Shown piece by piece: positions 14,139-21,062 of a stretch of 23,240 bases of DNA. The position numbers were made by a program, and so were the translations under genes. Below the pieces are notes generated by a model. The model did no database searches, was not told the DNA's origin, and was given only the letters and a program-made list of their open reading frames with translations. This DNA is from CAZLHO01 sp964559455 (lineage in GTDB: Bacteria > Krumholzibacteriota > Krumholzibacteriia > LZORAL124-64-63): NCBI GenBank assembly GCA_964559455.1, contig CAZLHO010000045.1:1-23240 (forward strand), in the 5' to 3' direction. Within the stretch, counting starts at the first letter, position 1. Each line of letters begins with the position of its first letter.

Positions 14139-14732
14139 ATGACGGCGGTGCGGACGACCGATACGGTGGCGGCCTTCGTGCGCTGGCGGGGGATGCTGCT
14201 CCTGCAGAAGCGCAGCGACGCGGTGCGGAGCTTCCGCGGCCTCTGGCACGGCGTCAGCGGTTCGGTCGAGGGCGACGCCCTGGAGCAGGTCTTCGTCGAG
14301 ATCGGCGAGGAGACCGGGTTGGCGAAGGCGGATCTCGTCCTGCGCGCCCGGGGCCTGCCCTTCTCCGTGCCCGACGAGCGCCCCGGACACGTCTGGCGCG
14401 TGCATCCCTTCCTGCTGGACTGGACCGGCGCCGGCGAACCGGCAGTGCGGTTGAACTGGGAGAACGACGAGGCGCGCTGGGTCCCGCCGGGCGACGTCGC
14501 CGCCCTGCCGGTGGTGCCCGGCCTGATCGAGGCCGTGGCCCGGGTCGCGGAACCGGCCCACATGGAGGCCGTGCTCGTCGCCGACCGCGAGCACGGCGCC
14601 GGCGTGCTGACCGAGCGCCTGCTGGACCTCGTCGCCGCCTTGTCGCCGGCCGCCGCGGCCTCCGCCGCCGCCAGGGTGGCCGGAGCCTTCCCGGTGATGG
14701 CCTCGCTGGCCCATGTTAATAGACCGTGGTGA
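14139..14732 (+). CDS. NUDIX-eIF2B-like fusion protein, N-terminal piece (reading frame broken by scaffold gap)
   Basis: ATG at 14139 follows GGGAGG (14128-14133) by five bases. A NUDIX domain occupies roughly residues 1-140: TVAAFVRWRGMLLLQKRSDA, FRGLWHGVSGSVEG, then ALEQVFVEIGEETGL, which is the NUDIX box with catalytic EE but valine where the REUxEE arginine is expected. The following helical region (HMEAVLVADREHGAGVLTER, LLDLVAALSPAAAA) starts the eIF2B-like part. From 14717 the sequence changes character and runs into TGA at 14730-14732. This tail is very probably an assembly artefact, since 14690-14716 is repeated exactly at 14774-14800 after the Ns and the same frame resumes. The genuine protein would be about 391 residues, continuing in the 14774-15398 piece. 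Confidence 0.85.
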   Translation: MTAVRTTDTVAAFVRWRGMLLLQKRSDAVRSFRGLWHGVSGSVEGDALEQVFVEIGEETGLAKADLVLRARGLPFSVPDERPGHVWRVHPFLLDWTGAGEPAVRLNWENDEARWVPPGDVAALPVVPGLIEAVARVAEPAHMEAVLVADREHGAGVLTERLLDLVAALSPAAAASAAARVAGAFPVMASLAHVNRPW

Positions 14733-14800
14733 GCTCACACAGCGGGCCGAATCCTTGCAATTGNNNNNNNNNNCCCGGTGATGGCCTCGCTGGCCCATGT
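14690..14800. other. Scaffold gap with a duplicated 27-bp contig-end overlap
   Basis: Positions 14690-14716 and 14774-14800 are the same 27 bases. Between them lie 47 bases of less GC-rich, unrelated sequence (14717-14763) and ten N (14764-14773). The two copies are 84 bases (28 codons) apart, so removing 14717-14800 joins the two coding pieces in frame. This is what two overlapping contig ends with a chimeric or error-filled tail look like after scaffolding. It is not biological evidence for an insertion or a frameshift. Confidence 0.9.
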
Positions 14801-15398
14801 GGTCCGGGCGACGACCGCCGCGGCCGCCGCGGGGGAGGGCGCCGACGAGGAGGGCGCCATGCAGGTGCGCGCCGACGCCCTGCGCGCCGAGCGGGCGGTC
14901 GGGCTGCGCGCCGTCGTGGCCCGCGCCGCGGCCGCCCTGGCCGACGCCCGGGTCGTGGCGACCCTGAGCCACAGCAGCACGGTGCTGGCGGTGGCCGCGT
15001 TCCTGCCGGGGCGGGACTGGCTGGTGGGGGAATCCCTGCCCGGCGGCGAGGGGGCGCGCACGGGCCGGATCCTGGCGGCCCGAAGCGAGGCCCCCGATGG
15101 CCCGCGCCAGGTCCGCGTCGTTGCCGACGCCGAACTGGTGGCCGCCGCGGGCGGCGAACGGCCGCGCGAACTGCCGGCGCCCGATGCGGTGCTGCTGGGC
15201 GCCGACGCGGTGCTGCCCGATGGCTCGGTGATCAACAAGATCGGCTCGCGGGCCTTGGCCGAGGCCGCCGGCGCCGCGGGCAGGCTGGTGGTCGTCGCGG
15301 CCGACCCCTGGAAGCGGCTGCCCCGGGGCGCGGCAGCCGACATCGCCTCGCCGCTCTTCGAGCTCGTGCCCGCCTCGGCCATCGACCTGCTGGCCTGA
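14774..15398 (+). CDS. NUDIX-eIF2B-like fusion protein, C-terminal piece (eIF2B alpha/ribose-1,5-bisphosphate isomerase-like domain)
   Basis: This piece is open from the gap to TGA at 15398 and continues the frame of the 14139 gene. The first residues (PVMASLAHVVRAT) duplicate the end of the N-terminal piece. The domain is an eIF2B/MtnA-type fold: VVATLSHSSTVLAVA, then the strongly conserved LLGADAVLPDGSVINKIGS, followed by ALAEAAGAAGRLVVVAADPW. Known relatives include methylthioribose-1-phosphate isomerase, archaeal ribose-1,5-bisphosphate isomerase and the regulatory eIF2B subunits. The second catalytic residue position (aspartate in GADAV) is present. However, the cysteine used by the isomerases seems to be absent from the SHSSTV segment, which is closer to the non-catalytic eIF2B-alpha type. 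Its function with the NUDIX half is unknown; binding a nucleotide or sugar phosphate is a reasonable guess. Confidence 0.85.
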
Positions 15399-15426
15399 AT
15401 AGGCCCTCCGGGGCGCCGTCCGTTGC

Positions 15427-15455
15427 TTTACGCGGGGCGCGCGAACCATTAGTAT
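15427..15455 (+). promoter_or_regulatory. Predicted promoter for the fumarase operon
   Basis: TTTACG at 15427-15432, exactly 17 bases, then TAGTAT at 15450-15455: four of six matches to each sigma70 box and one of the few AT-rich spots in this region. The leader would be about 60 bases, with AAAGGAG at 15511-15517 before the ATG at 15523. Confidence 0.55.
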
Positions 15456-15522
15456 CCCCTTCGCCGGCTCCGCGTCCGCGGCCCGGCGCCCACCGCCAAC
15501 CCGAGGAAGCAAAGGAGCCGAC

Positions 15523-16416
15523 ATGGAAGCCAAGGTCCTGCGGAGCCAGCTCCTGGAGCTGATCCGCCGCACGTCAGCGAACCTGCCTCCGGACGTGGTG
15601 CGGTCCATCGACAAGGGCTGGCGCCGCGAGAAGAAGGGGTCGACGGCGAAATACGCCCTGGGCGTCGTCCGCGACAACATCGCGCTGGCCCGGGACAAAT
15701 CGCTGCCGCTCTGCCAGGACACCGGCACCATCATCTGCTACGCCGAACTTCCCCGGACCCTCAGCCCGAAGGTCTTCCGGCGCGAGTTCGAGAAGGCCAT
15801 CGTCGAGGCCACCCGCATCGGCTACCTGCGCCAGAACTCCGTCGACTCGATCACCGGCAGGAACTCCGGCAACAACCTGGGCCCCGGCAGCCCGGTGGTG
15901 CACATCGAGGACACCGAGGCGCGCAACGTCACCGTGCGTTTGATGCTCAAGGGCGGAGGCTGCGAGAACGTGGGCGCCCAGTACAGCCTGCCGAACACCG
16001 CGCTCGGAGCCGGCCGCGACCTGGAAGGCGTGCGCCGCTGCATACTGGACGCGATCCAGCAGGCCCAGGGCAAGGGCTGCGGCCCCGGCATCCTGGGGGT
16101 CTGCGTCGGCGGCGACCGGGGCACGGGCTACGTCGCTTCCAAGGAGGAGTTCCTGCGTCTCCTCGACGACGAGAACCCGGACCCGCGCCTGGCCGCGCTC
16201 GAGAAACGGATCGTCAAGGAGGCGAACAGCCTGGGCATCGGCCCGATGGGCTTCGGCGGCGCGACCACGCTGCTCGGCTGCAAGATCACGCACCGCAACC
16301 GGCTGCCGGCCTCGTTCTTCGTCTCCGTGTCGTACATGTGCTGGGCCTTCCGCCGCGACGGCTTCGTGCTCTCGCCGAAGACCGGCCGTGTCACCCGCTG
16401 GCTCTACAAGGATTAG
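15523..16416 (+). CDS. Class I fumarate hydratase, alpha subunit (N-terminal domain of FumA-type enzyme)
   Basis: 297 residues; AAAGGAG lies five bases before the ATG. Class I fumarases interconvert fumarate and malate in the TCA cycle using an oxygen-sensitive [4Fe-4S] cluster. Visible blocks: LPLCQDTGTIICYAEL with C64, NNLGPGSPVVHIE, MLKGGGCENVGAQYSLPNTA with C147, GKGCGPGILGVCVGGDRGTGY with C186 and C194, GIGPMGFGGATTLLGCKI, and SVSYMCWAFRRDG with C273. C64, C186 and C273 best fit the spacing of the three cluster ligands in E. coli FumA (recalled, not aligned). The related L(+)-tartrate dehydratase alpha subunit has the same fold, but the FumA-like length and partner favour fumarase. The beta subunit begins 12 bases downstream, so both are made from one mRNA. 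Confidence 0.92.
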   Translation: MEAKVLRSQLLELIRRTSANLPPDVVRSIDKGWRREKKGSTAKYALGVVRDNIALARDKSLPLCQDTGTIICYAELPRTLSPKVFRREFEKAIVEATRIGYLRQNSVDSITGRNSGNNLGPGSPVVHIEDTEARNVTVRLMLKGGGCENVGAQYSLPNTALGAGRDLEGVRRCILDAIQQAQGKGCGPGILGVCVGGDRGTGYVASKEEFLRLLDDENPDPRLAALEKRIVKEANSLGIGPMGFGGATTLLGCKITHRNRLPASFFVSVSYMCWAFRRDGFVLSPKTGRVTRWLYKD

Positions 16417-16428
16417 AGGGGGAGCGCC

Positions 16429-16992
16429 ATGCTGCTCGAAGCTCCGTTCACCGAGGAGAAGATCCGCCGCCTGAAGGTGGGGGACATCGTCGAGATCAGC
16501 GGCCTGCTCTTCACCGGGCGGGACGCCGTTCACAAGTACCTGCACGACGGCGGCAAGCCGCCCGTCGACCTGAAGAACAGCATCATCTACCACTGCGGCC
16601 CGGTCGTGGTGAAGGAGAAGGGCCGCTGGGTGGTGAAGGCGGCGGGCCCGACGACCTCGATCCGCGAGGAGCCCTACCAGGGCGACCTGATGCGCCGCTT
16701 CAAGATCCGCGGCGTGATCGGCAAGGGCGGGATGGGGCCGAAGACCCTGGCCGCCTGCCGGGAGGTCGGCGGCTGCTACTTCCACGCCGTCGGCGGGGCC
16801 GCCCAGGTGCTGGCCGAGCGCGTCGTCGATGTGCCGAACGTGCACCTGATGGAGGAGTTCGGCTCGCCCGAGGCCGTCTGGGAGTTCGTGGTGGTGCGCT
16901 TCCCCGTCGTGGTGACGATGGACAGCCACGGCGGCTCGCTGCACAAGGTGGTCGAGGACGCATCGCAGACCCGCCTCTCGGGGCTGCTGTAG
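16429..16992 (+). CDS. Class I fumarate hydratase, beta subunit (C-terminal domain of FumA-type enzyme)
   Basis: 187 residues with a GGGGGAG ribosome binding site. It carries the C-terminal domain that binds substrate carboxylates: VGDIVEISGLLFTGRDAVHK (about 17-36, GD...SG...RDAxHK motif), IIYHCGPVVVKEKG, AAGPTTSIREEPYQGDL, and GVIGKGGMGPKTLAAC followed by GCYFHAVGGAAQ. These match the beta subunit of two-subunit class I fumarases and of L(+)-tartrate dehydratase. With the alpha subunit it forms the complete enzyme, equivalent to a single FumA chain. The gene is separated from the next (Wzz-like) gene by 55 bases containing a strong hairpin. Confidence 0.92.
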   Translation: MLLEAPFTEEKIRRLKVGDIVEISGLLFTGRDAVHKYLHDGGKPPVDLKNSIIYHCGPVVVKEKGRWVVKAAGPTTSIREEPYQGDLMRRFKIRGVIGKGGMGPKTLAACREVGGCYFHAVGGAAQVLAERVVDVPNVHLMEEFGSPEAVWEFVVVRFPVVVTMDSHGGSLHKVVEDASQTRLSGLL

Positions 16993-17006
16993 AGGGATCG
17001 CATCGA

Positions 17007-17030
17007 GCGCGGCCGCGACGGCGGCCGCGC
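17007..17030 (+). other. Hairpin between the fumarase beta gene and the Wzz-like gene
   Basis: Perfect 10-bp stem GCGCGGCCGC (17007-17016) with 17021-17030 and loop GACG. There is no T tract; AAGGAG for the next gene starts five bases later (17035-17040). It may mark an mRNA end or processing site, or slow read-through, separating metabolic from polysaccharide genes. Confidence 0.45.
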
Positions 17031-17047
17031 GAGCAAGGAGTGCCCGC

Positions 17048-18364
17048 GTGAACGACGTGAATCCGATCCGGCCCGACCGCGGCGCGGACGATATCGACTT
17101 CGCCCGCATCCTGAACGTCGTCTGGCGGCGCAAGGCCGTCGTCCTGGCGCTGACCCTGGCGGGTCTCGTCGCCGGGATCGTCTACGGCCTGGTCACGACG
17201 CCCCTCTACAGCGGGACCGCCACGATCCGGCCGGGCATCACCGCCTTCGGCGACGAGGGCGCGCCGGTCCGCGAGTGGCGGCTGAAGGACATCACCCGCT
17301 GGTACCAGCGCCGTCTCTACGCCCCGGGCGTGAACGAGGCGCTGGGCCGGCCCGAGAGCGCCTACCCCCCGGACATCCGGGCCGAGTTCATCGCCCGCGG
17401 CACGCAGAGCCTCCAGGGCGGCAACGTGGTCACCCTGAGCACGCTGGCGGTCTCGCCCGAGGAGGCGACGGCGATCCTCGACGCCTCGGTGGCGGCCTTC
17501 AACGCCTACGCCGAGCGCGACACCCTGAGCAACGGCCTGACCCTGACCCGCAGCGGCCTGGAGATCCAGATCGCGGGGCTGGAGAACCGGCTGCGCGAGA
17601 TCGACGCCAAGCAGGACCTGGCCGACATCGAGATCGAGCGCGCCCGCCAGGAACTGCGCGAGATCGACATCGACCAGCAGCGCTTCGACCTGCGGCGGCA
17701 GCGGCTGGAGGCGGGCACGCGCTTCCGCGACAGCGGGCTGAGCAGCCTGGAGGGCGAGATCGCCACCATGCGCGACGGCCTCGACCAGGTCTACGCCAGC
17801 CTCGACGAGATGAAGCAGGCGGCCGGCGCCGCCCCCGTCGACTCCCTGGCCGTTCCGGCCACCGCCGTCGACCGCATGCTGCTTTCGGAGCTGCTGCGCG
17901 ACGACTCCGACCGCATCGACAAGCTGCTGGAGTCGCTGCAGGTGCGCGGCGGCTACCGGCAGAGCCTGATGATGGCCGACACCCTGCGCTATCAGCGCGA
18001 GCTGACCGGCCTGGACCTGGAGGACCTGCTGCTGAACCGCGACCTGGAACTGACCCGCAAGCGCTTCGCGGCGGAGATGACGATCCGCGAGCTGGAGGTC
18101 CAGCGGGACCAGAGCCTGGAGCTGGAGCGCGAGGGGCTGCGGCAGGAGATCCGGTCGCGACGGACGCAGCTGGCCATGCTCTCGCCGCTGGAGAAGATCG
18201 GGCCGACCACGTCCACCCAGGGTCCCGTGCGGCCGCGACGCCTGCGCGCCGCGGCGCTGCTGACGCTCTTCGGGCTGCTGGGCTCGCTGGTCGCGGTCTT
18301 CGTCCTGGATTACCTGATCGAGAACCGCCGCCGCATCTTCACGCGCGAGGCGTCCCGTGTTTGA
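17048..18364 (+). CDS. Wzz-like polysaccharide chain-length determinant (PCP family, no kinase domain)
   Basis: 438 residues from GTG at 17048 with AAGGAG seven bases upstream. The layout is that of polysaccharide co-polymerases: a short cytosolic start (DDIDFARILNVVWRRK), membrane segment one at about 30-50 (AVVLALTLAGLVAGIVYGLV), a large periplasmic region dominated by coiled-coil helices (about 165-390), and membrane segment two at about 400-424 (AAALLTLFGLLGSLVAVFVL). Just before the second segment, GPVRPRRLRA resembles the proline-rich Wzz motif. Such proteins form rings in the inner membrane that set O-antigen or exopolysaccharide length with the Wzy polymerase. There is no C-terminal tyrosine kinase, so it is a Wzz/PCP-1- or split PCP-2-like form. 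It is followed by the flippase gene, with 46 bases between. Confidence 0.85.
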   Translation: MNDVNPIRPDRGADDIDFARILNVVWRRKAVVLALTLAGLVAGIVYGLVTTPLYSGTATIRPGITAFGDEGAPVREWRLKDITRWYQRRLYAPGVNEALGRPESAYPPDIRAEFIARGTQSLQGGNVVTLSTLAVSPEEATAILDASVAAFNAYAERDTLSNGLTLTRSGLEIQIAGLENRLREIDAKQDLADIEIERARQELREIDIDQQRFDLRRQRLEAGTRFRDSGLSSLEGEIATMRDGLDQVYASLDEMKQAAGAAPVDSLAVPATAVDRMLLSELLRDDSDRIDKLLESLQVRGGYRQSLMMADTLRYQRELTGLDLEDLLLNRDLELTRKRFAAEMTIRELEVQRDQSLELEREGLRQEIRSRRTQLAMLSPLEKIGPTTSTQGPVRPRRLRAAALLTLFGLLGSLVAVFVLDYLIENRRRIFTREASRV

Positions 18365-18410
18365 GCCCGTCCCGACCCCGCGCCGCCGCCGCGGCGCCCG
18401 GTAGGCGGCC

Positions 18411-19838
18411 ATGGGCGGCTCGCGGGCGCTGCTGCGGGACATCGGCGTGCTGACGGTGGCCCAGGTCGGCGCCCAGCTGCTGAACGTGGTCGCGCTGGTG
18501 GTCATCGCCCGCCAGGTCGGCGACCACTGGTTCGGCGTGCTCCAGCTCGGCGTGGCCGTCTCGATGTACGCCCTGATCGCCGCCGAGTGGGGACTGTTCT
18601 CGCTGGGCGTGCGCGCGGTCTCGCGGCTCAGCGGCGCGGCGGCCGTCCGGGACTACGTGCGCGGCCACGCCGGCCTGATGCACCTGCTGGCCTTCGCCGT
18701 GCTCGCCGCCGGCCTGCTGCTGACCCCGCTGCTGCCCTTCTTCGCCAGCGATCCCGTCGTCTTCGTGCTGTACCTGGCCTCGGTGCTGCCGCAGGCCGGC
18801 ATGCTCGCCTGGGTCGGCATCGGCCTGGAGCGCATGACCTGGGTGGGCGTCTCGAAGGTCGTGCGCAGCCTGCTCTACGCCGTGGGCATCCTGCTGCTGC
18901 TGCCCCGCGCCGAGGGCCTGGCGGGGTGGCCGGCCCACCGCTGGGTGCCGGTCGTCTTCCTCGTCTCCTTCCTGTTCAGCAACGTGGTCATGGGCCTGCC
19001 CGTCTTCCGCTGGCTGGGCGGTCCCTTCCTGCCCGCCCTGGGCCGCTGGCGCGAATCGGGGCGCATGCTGGCCGAGACCGGCGCCATCGGCGGCGGCAAC
19101 CTGGTGCGTCGGGTGCTGCTGAACATCGACATCGTCATGCTCGGCATCCTGGCCACGCCGGCGCTGGCCGGCGTCTACGCCGCGGCGGCCAAGCTGGTCT
19201 TCGTGCTGGTGATGGTGGTGGAGCTCTCGCTGTCCGCCATGCTGCCGCGGCTGTCGCGGCTGTGGAAGGAATCGCACGCGACATTCCGCGACGCCTTCAC
19301 GAACTACCTGGGCGTGCTCTTCGCCTGCCTGGCGCCGGTGGCGGTGGGCGGGGCGCTGGTGGCCGACCCGCTGCTGGACGCCGTCTACGCCGGCCGCTTC
19401 CCCGGCTCGGGCACGGTCTTCGCCGTGCTCAGCGTCTCCTACGTCCTGCTGTGTCTGGGGATGTACTTCGGCAACGCCCTGATCGCCTGCGATCGGCAGC
19501 GGGCGTCGTTCCCGCCGCTGGCCGTGGCCGCGGTCGTGGCCGTGGCGGGCAACCTGCTGCTGGCGCCGCGCTGGGGGGCCGCCGGATCGGCGGCCGCCAT
19601 GCTCCTGGCGCACGCCACGCTGGCGGCCGCCACCCTTTGGCTCTGCCGCCGGCTGCTGGGGCGCCGTCTGGTCGAGTTCGCCGCGATCGCGGCCGGAGGC
19701 TGCCTGGTGATGGCCCTGGCGGTGGCCGCCGCGGCGCCGCTGCATCCCTACCTGAGGGTGGTCCTGGGGGCCGTCGTCTACGCCGGCGTCGCCGGCCCGC
19801 CCCTGTGGCGCCTGCGAGGCCGTCCGGCCTCAGCCTAG
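18411..19838 (+). CDS. Wzx-like polysaccharide flippase (MOP/PST superfamily)
   Basis: 475 residues, almost entirely membrane segments (about twelve to fourteen). The start GGSRALLRDIGVLTVAQVGAQ is typical of the first cytosolic stretch and helix of oligosaccharide flippases. Further typical features are paired basic loops (VGVSKVVRSLLYAVGILLLL), an interior ETGAIGGGNLVRRVLLNIDI segment followed by MLGILATPALAGVYAAAAKL (common in PST flippases), and an ending of small-residue helices. It would flip undecaprenyl-diphosphate-linked glycans across the inner membrane for polymerisation or ligation. The ribosome binding site is weak (GGTAGG near 18401). It overlaps the convergent glycosyltransferase gene by nine bases at the 3' end. 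Confidence 0.88.
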   Translation: MGGSRALLRDIGVLTVAQVGAQLLNVVALVVIARQVGDHWFGVLQLGVAVSMYALIAAEWGLFSLGVRAVSRLSGAAAVRDYVRGHAGLMHLLAFAVLAAGLLLTPLLPFFASDPVVFVLYLASVLPQAGMLAWVGIGLERMTWVGVSKVVRSLLYAVGILLLLPRAEGLAGWPAHRWVPVVFLVSFLFSNVVMGLPVFRWLGGPFLPALGRWRESGRMLAETGAIGGGNLVRRVLLNIDIVMLGILATPALAGVYAAAAKLVFVLVMVVELSLSAMLPRLSRLWKESHATFRDAFTNYLGVLFACLAPVAVGGALVADPLLDAVYAGRFPGSGTVFAVLSVSYVLLCLGMYFGNALIACDRQRASFPPLAVAAVVAVAGNLLLAPRWGAAGSAAAMLLAHATLAAATLWLCRRLLGRRLVEFAAIAAGGCLVMALAVAAAAPLHPYLRVVLGAVVYAGVAGPPLWRLRGRPASA

Positions 19839-21062
19839 GGATCGGTAGATTTCCTCGAAGAGATCGATCTGCTTGTCGACCGCGTAGCGGCGGCATTCGA
19901 CCAGCCCCGCGGCGCCGTGGGCCAGCCGGGTCGCGTCGTCGTCCAGGTAGCCGCGCATCGCCGCCGCCAGGGCGTCGGTCTCGGGCTCGACGATCCGGCC
20001 GTCGATGCCGGGGTGGACGATCTCGGGGATGCCTCCGCGGCTGCTGCCGATCACCGGCAGGCCGTAGCTGAAGGCGTCCAGGATCACCCGCGGGAAGTTG
20101 TCGTTCCAGATCGAGGGCACGACCAGGAAGTCGGCCGCGCGCAGCAGGGCGTCCTTGTCGTCGCCCTGGACGAAGCCGTGGCTCGCGGCGCGGCCGGCGG
20201 AGGCCTCGCAGAAGCGGGCGACGACTGCGGCCCGCGGCCCGGCGCCGGCGAAGGCGAAGCGCAGGCGCGCCGCGGCGGGGTCGGTGAAGAGATCGCGCAG
20301 CGTGTCCATCAGCAGGCTCACGCCCTTGTGGTCGTCGAGCTGACCCAGGTAGAGACCGGTGACCGTACGACGGCCGCGGCGGTCGGGCAGGTCGTCGGGA
20401 TAGGTCTCGACGGCGTTGAAGACGACCTCGGCGCGGGCGTCGGGGAAGCCGCCGGCGCGGCGGTGCCGCTCCAGCACGAAGCGGGTCGGCGAGGTGACGA
20501 CGTCGACCAGGGCGGTCCGGGGCAGCTTGGCCGCGGCCAGGATCCGGCAGGGCAGGCGCGGGTCGTCGCACTCCCTGCCGTCGCCGTGCAGCAGCGTGGT
20601 CCGCGGGCAGAGCAGGTGGTAGTCGCGCAGGGTGTGCACCACCGGCACGCCGCGCCGGCGGGCGGCCTGCCAGACCGCGGGAGTCATGCCGGTGATCGTG
20701 TTGGTGTGCAGGACGTCGGGGCGGCAGGCGTCGATCACCCGGCCGGCCAGCATCAGCCAGCGCGGCGAGTGGATCTGCTGGAAGTGGTGGATGCCGCGCG
20801 CGAGCAGCGAGGGACGGCGGGCGTCCTCGTCCTCGATCAGGTCGTAGAGTCCGGCGACCGGGGCCTCGTGGACGACGCCGGACAATCCGGGCAGGCTGCG
20901 CTCGACGATCTTCCGGGGCGCCCCGGCGACGCGTCCGGTCGTGGCCAGCGCGTCGACGTGGTGGCCGCGCTCGCTCAGCTTGCGGGCCAGCAGCCAGCTC
21001 GAGCGCTCGGCGCCGCCGATCACGTTGGGATGGAAGATGCCGTTCTGCAGCAGGATTCTCAT
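19830..21062 (-). CDS. Glycosyltransferase family 4 (GT-B) with altered E-x7-E motif
   Basis: 410 residues from ATG at 21062, which overlaps the upstream stop (ATGA). The frame is open further upstream only as a shadow. N-terminal domain: MRILLQNGIFHPNVIGGAER (glycine loop with GGAE), then VVHTLRDYHLLCPRTTLL, a block found in capsule and O-antigen glycosyltransferases, with C165 and C172 in a short cysteine loop after it. C-terminal domain: LYLGQLDDHKGVSLLMDTL (K246 phosphate contact), FAGAGPRAAV, and PSIWNDNFPRVILDAFSYGL, where D321-x7-D329 replaces the usual E-x7-E. GGIPEIVHPGIDGRIVEP follows. It should add a sugar to a lipid-linked intermediate on the cytoplasmic face, as part of the Wzx/Wzy-type set here. 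Confidence 0.92.
   Translation of the reverse strand: MRILLQNGIFHPNVIGGAERSSWLLARKLSERGHHVDALATTGRVAGAPRKIVERSLPGLSGVVHEAPVAGLYDLIEDEDARRPSLLARGIHHFQQIHSPRWLMLAGRVIDACRPDVLHTNTITGMTPAVWQAARRRGVPVVHTLRDYHLLCPRTTLLHGDGRECDDPRLPCRILAAAKLPRTALVDVVTSPTRFVLERHRRAGGFPDARAEVVFNAVETYPDDLPDRRGRRTVTGLYLGQLDDHKGVSLLMDTLRDLFTDPAAARLRFAFAGAGPRAAVVARFCEASAGRAASHGFVQGDDKDALLRAADFLVVPSIWNDNFPRVILDAFSYGLPVIGSSRGGIPEIVHPGIDGRIVEPETDALAAAMRGYLDDDATRLAHGAAGLVECRRYAVDKQIDLFEEIYRSLG

Noticed and set aside
14690..14800. The 27-bp repeats as target-site duplications around a mobile insertion
   Set aside because: Too long for a usual duplication, the insert is only 47 bases plus Ns with no inverted repeats, and the Ns show an assembly join.
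12834..15734. A 966-residue minus-strand open frame through the scaffold gap
   Set aside because: It is antisense to the NUDIX-eIF2B and dehydrogenase genes in another frame, is low in complexity, and crosses Ns; no domain is visible.
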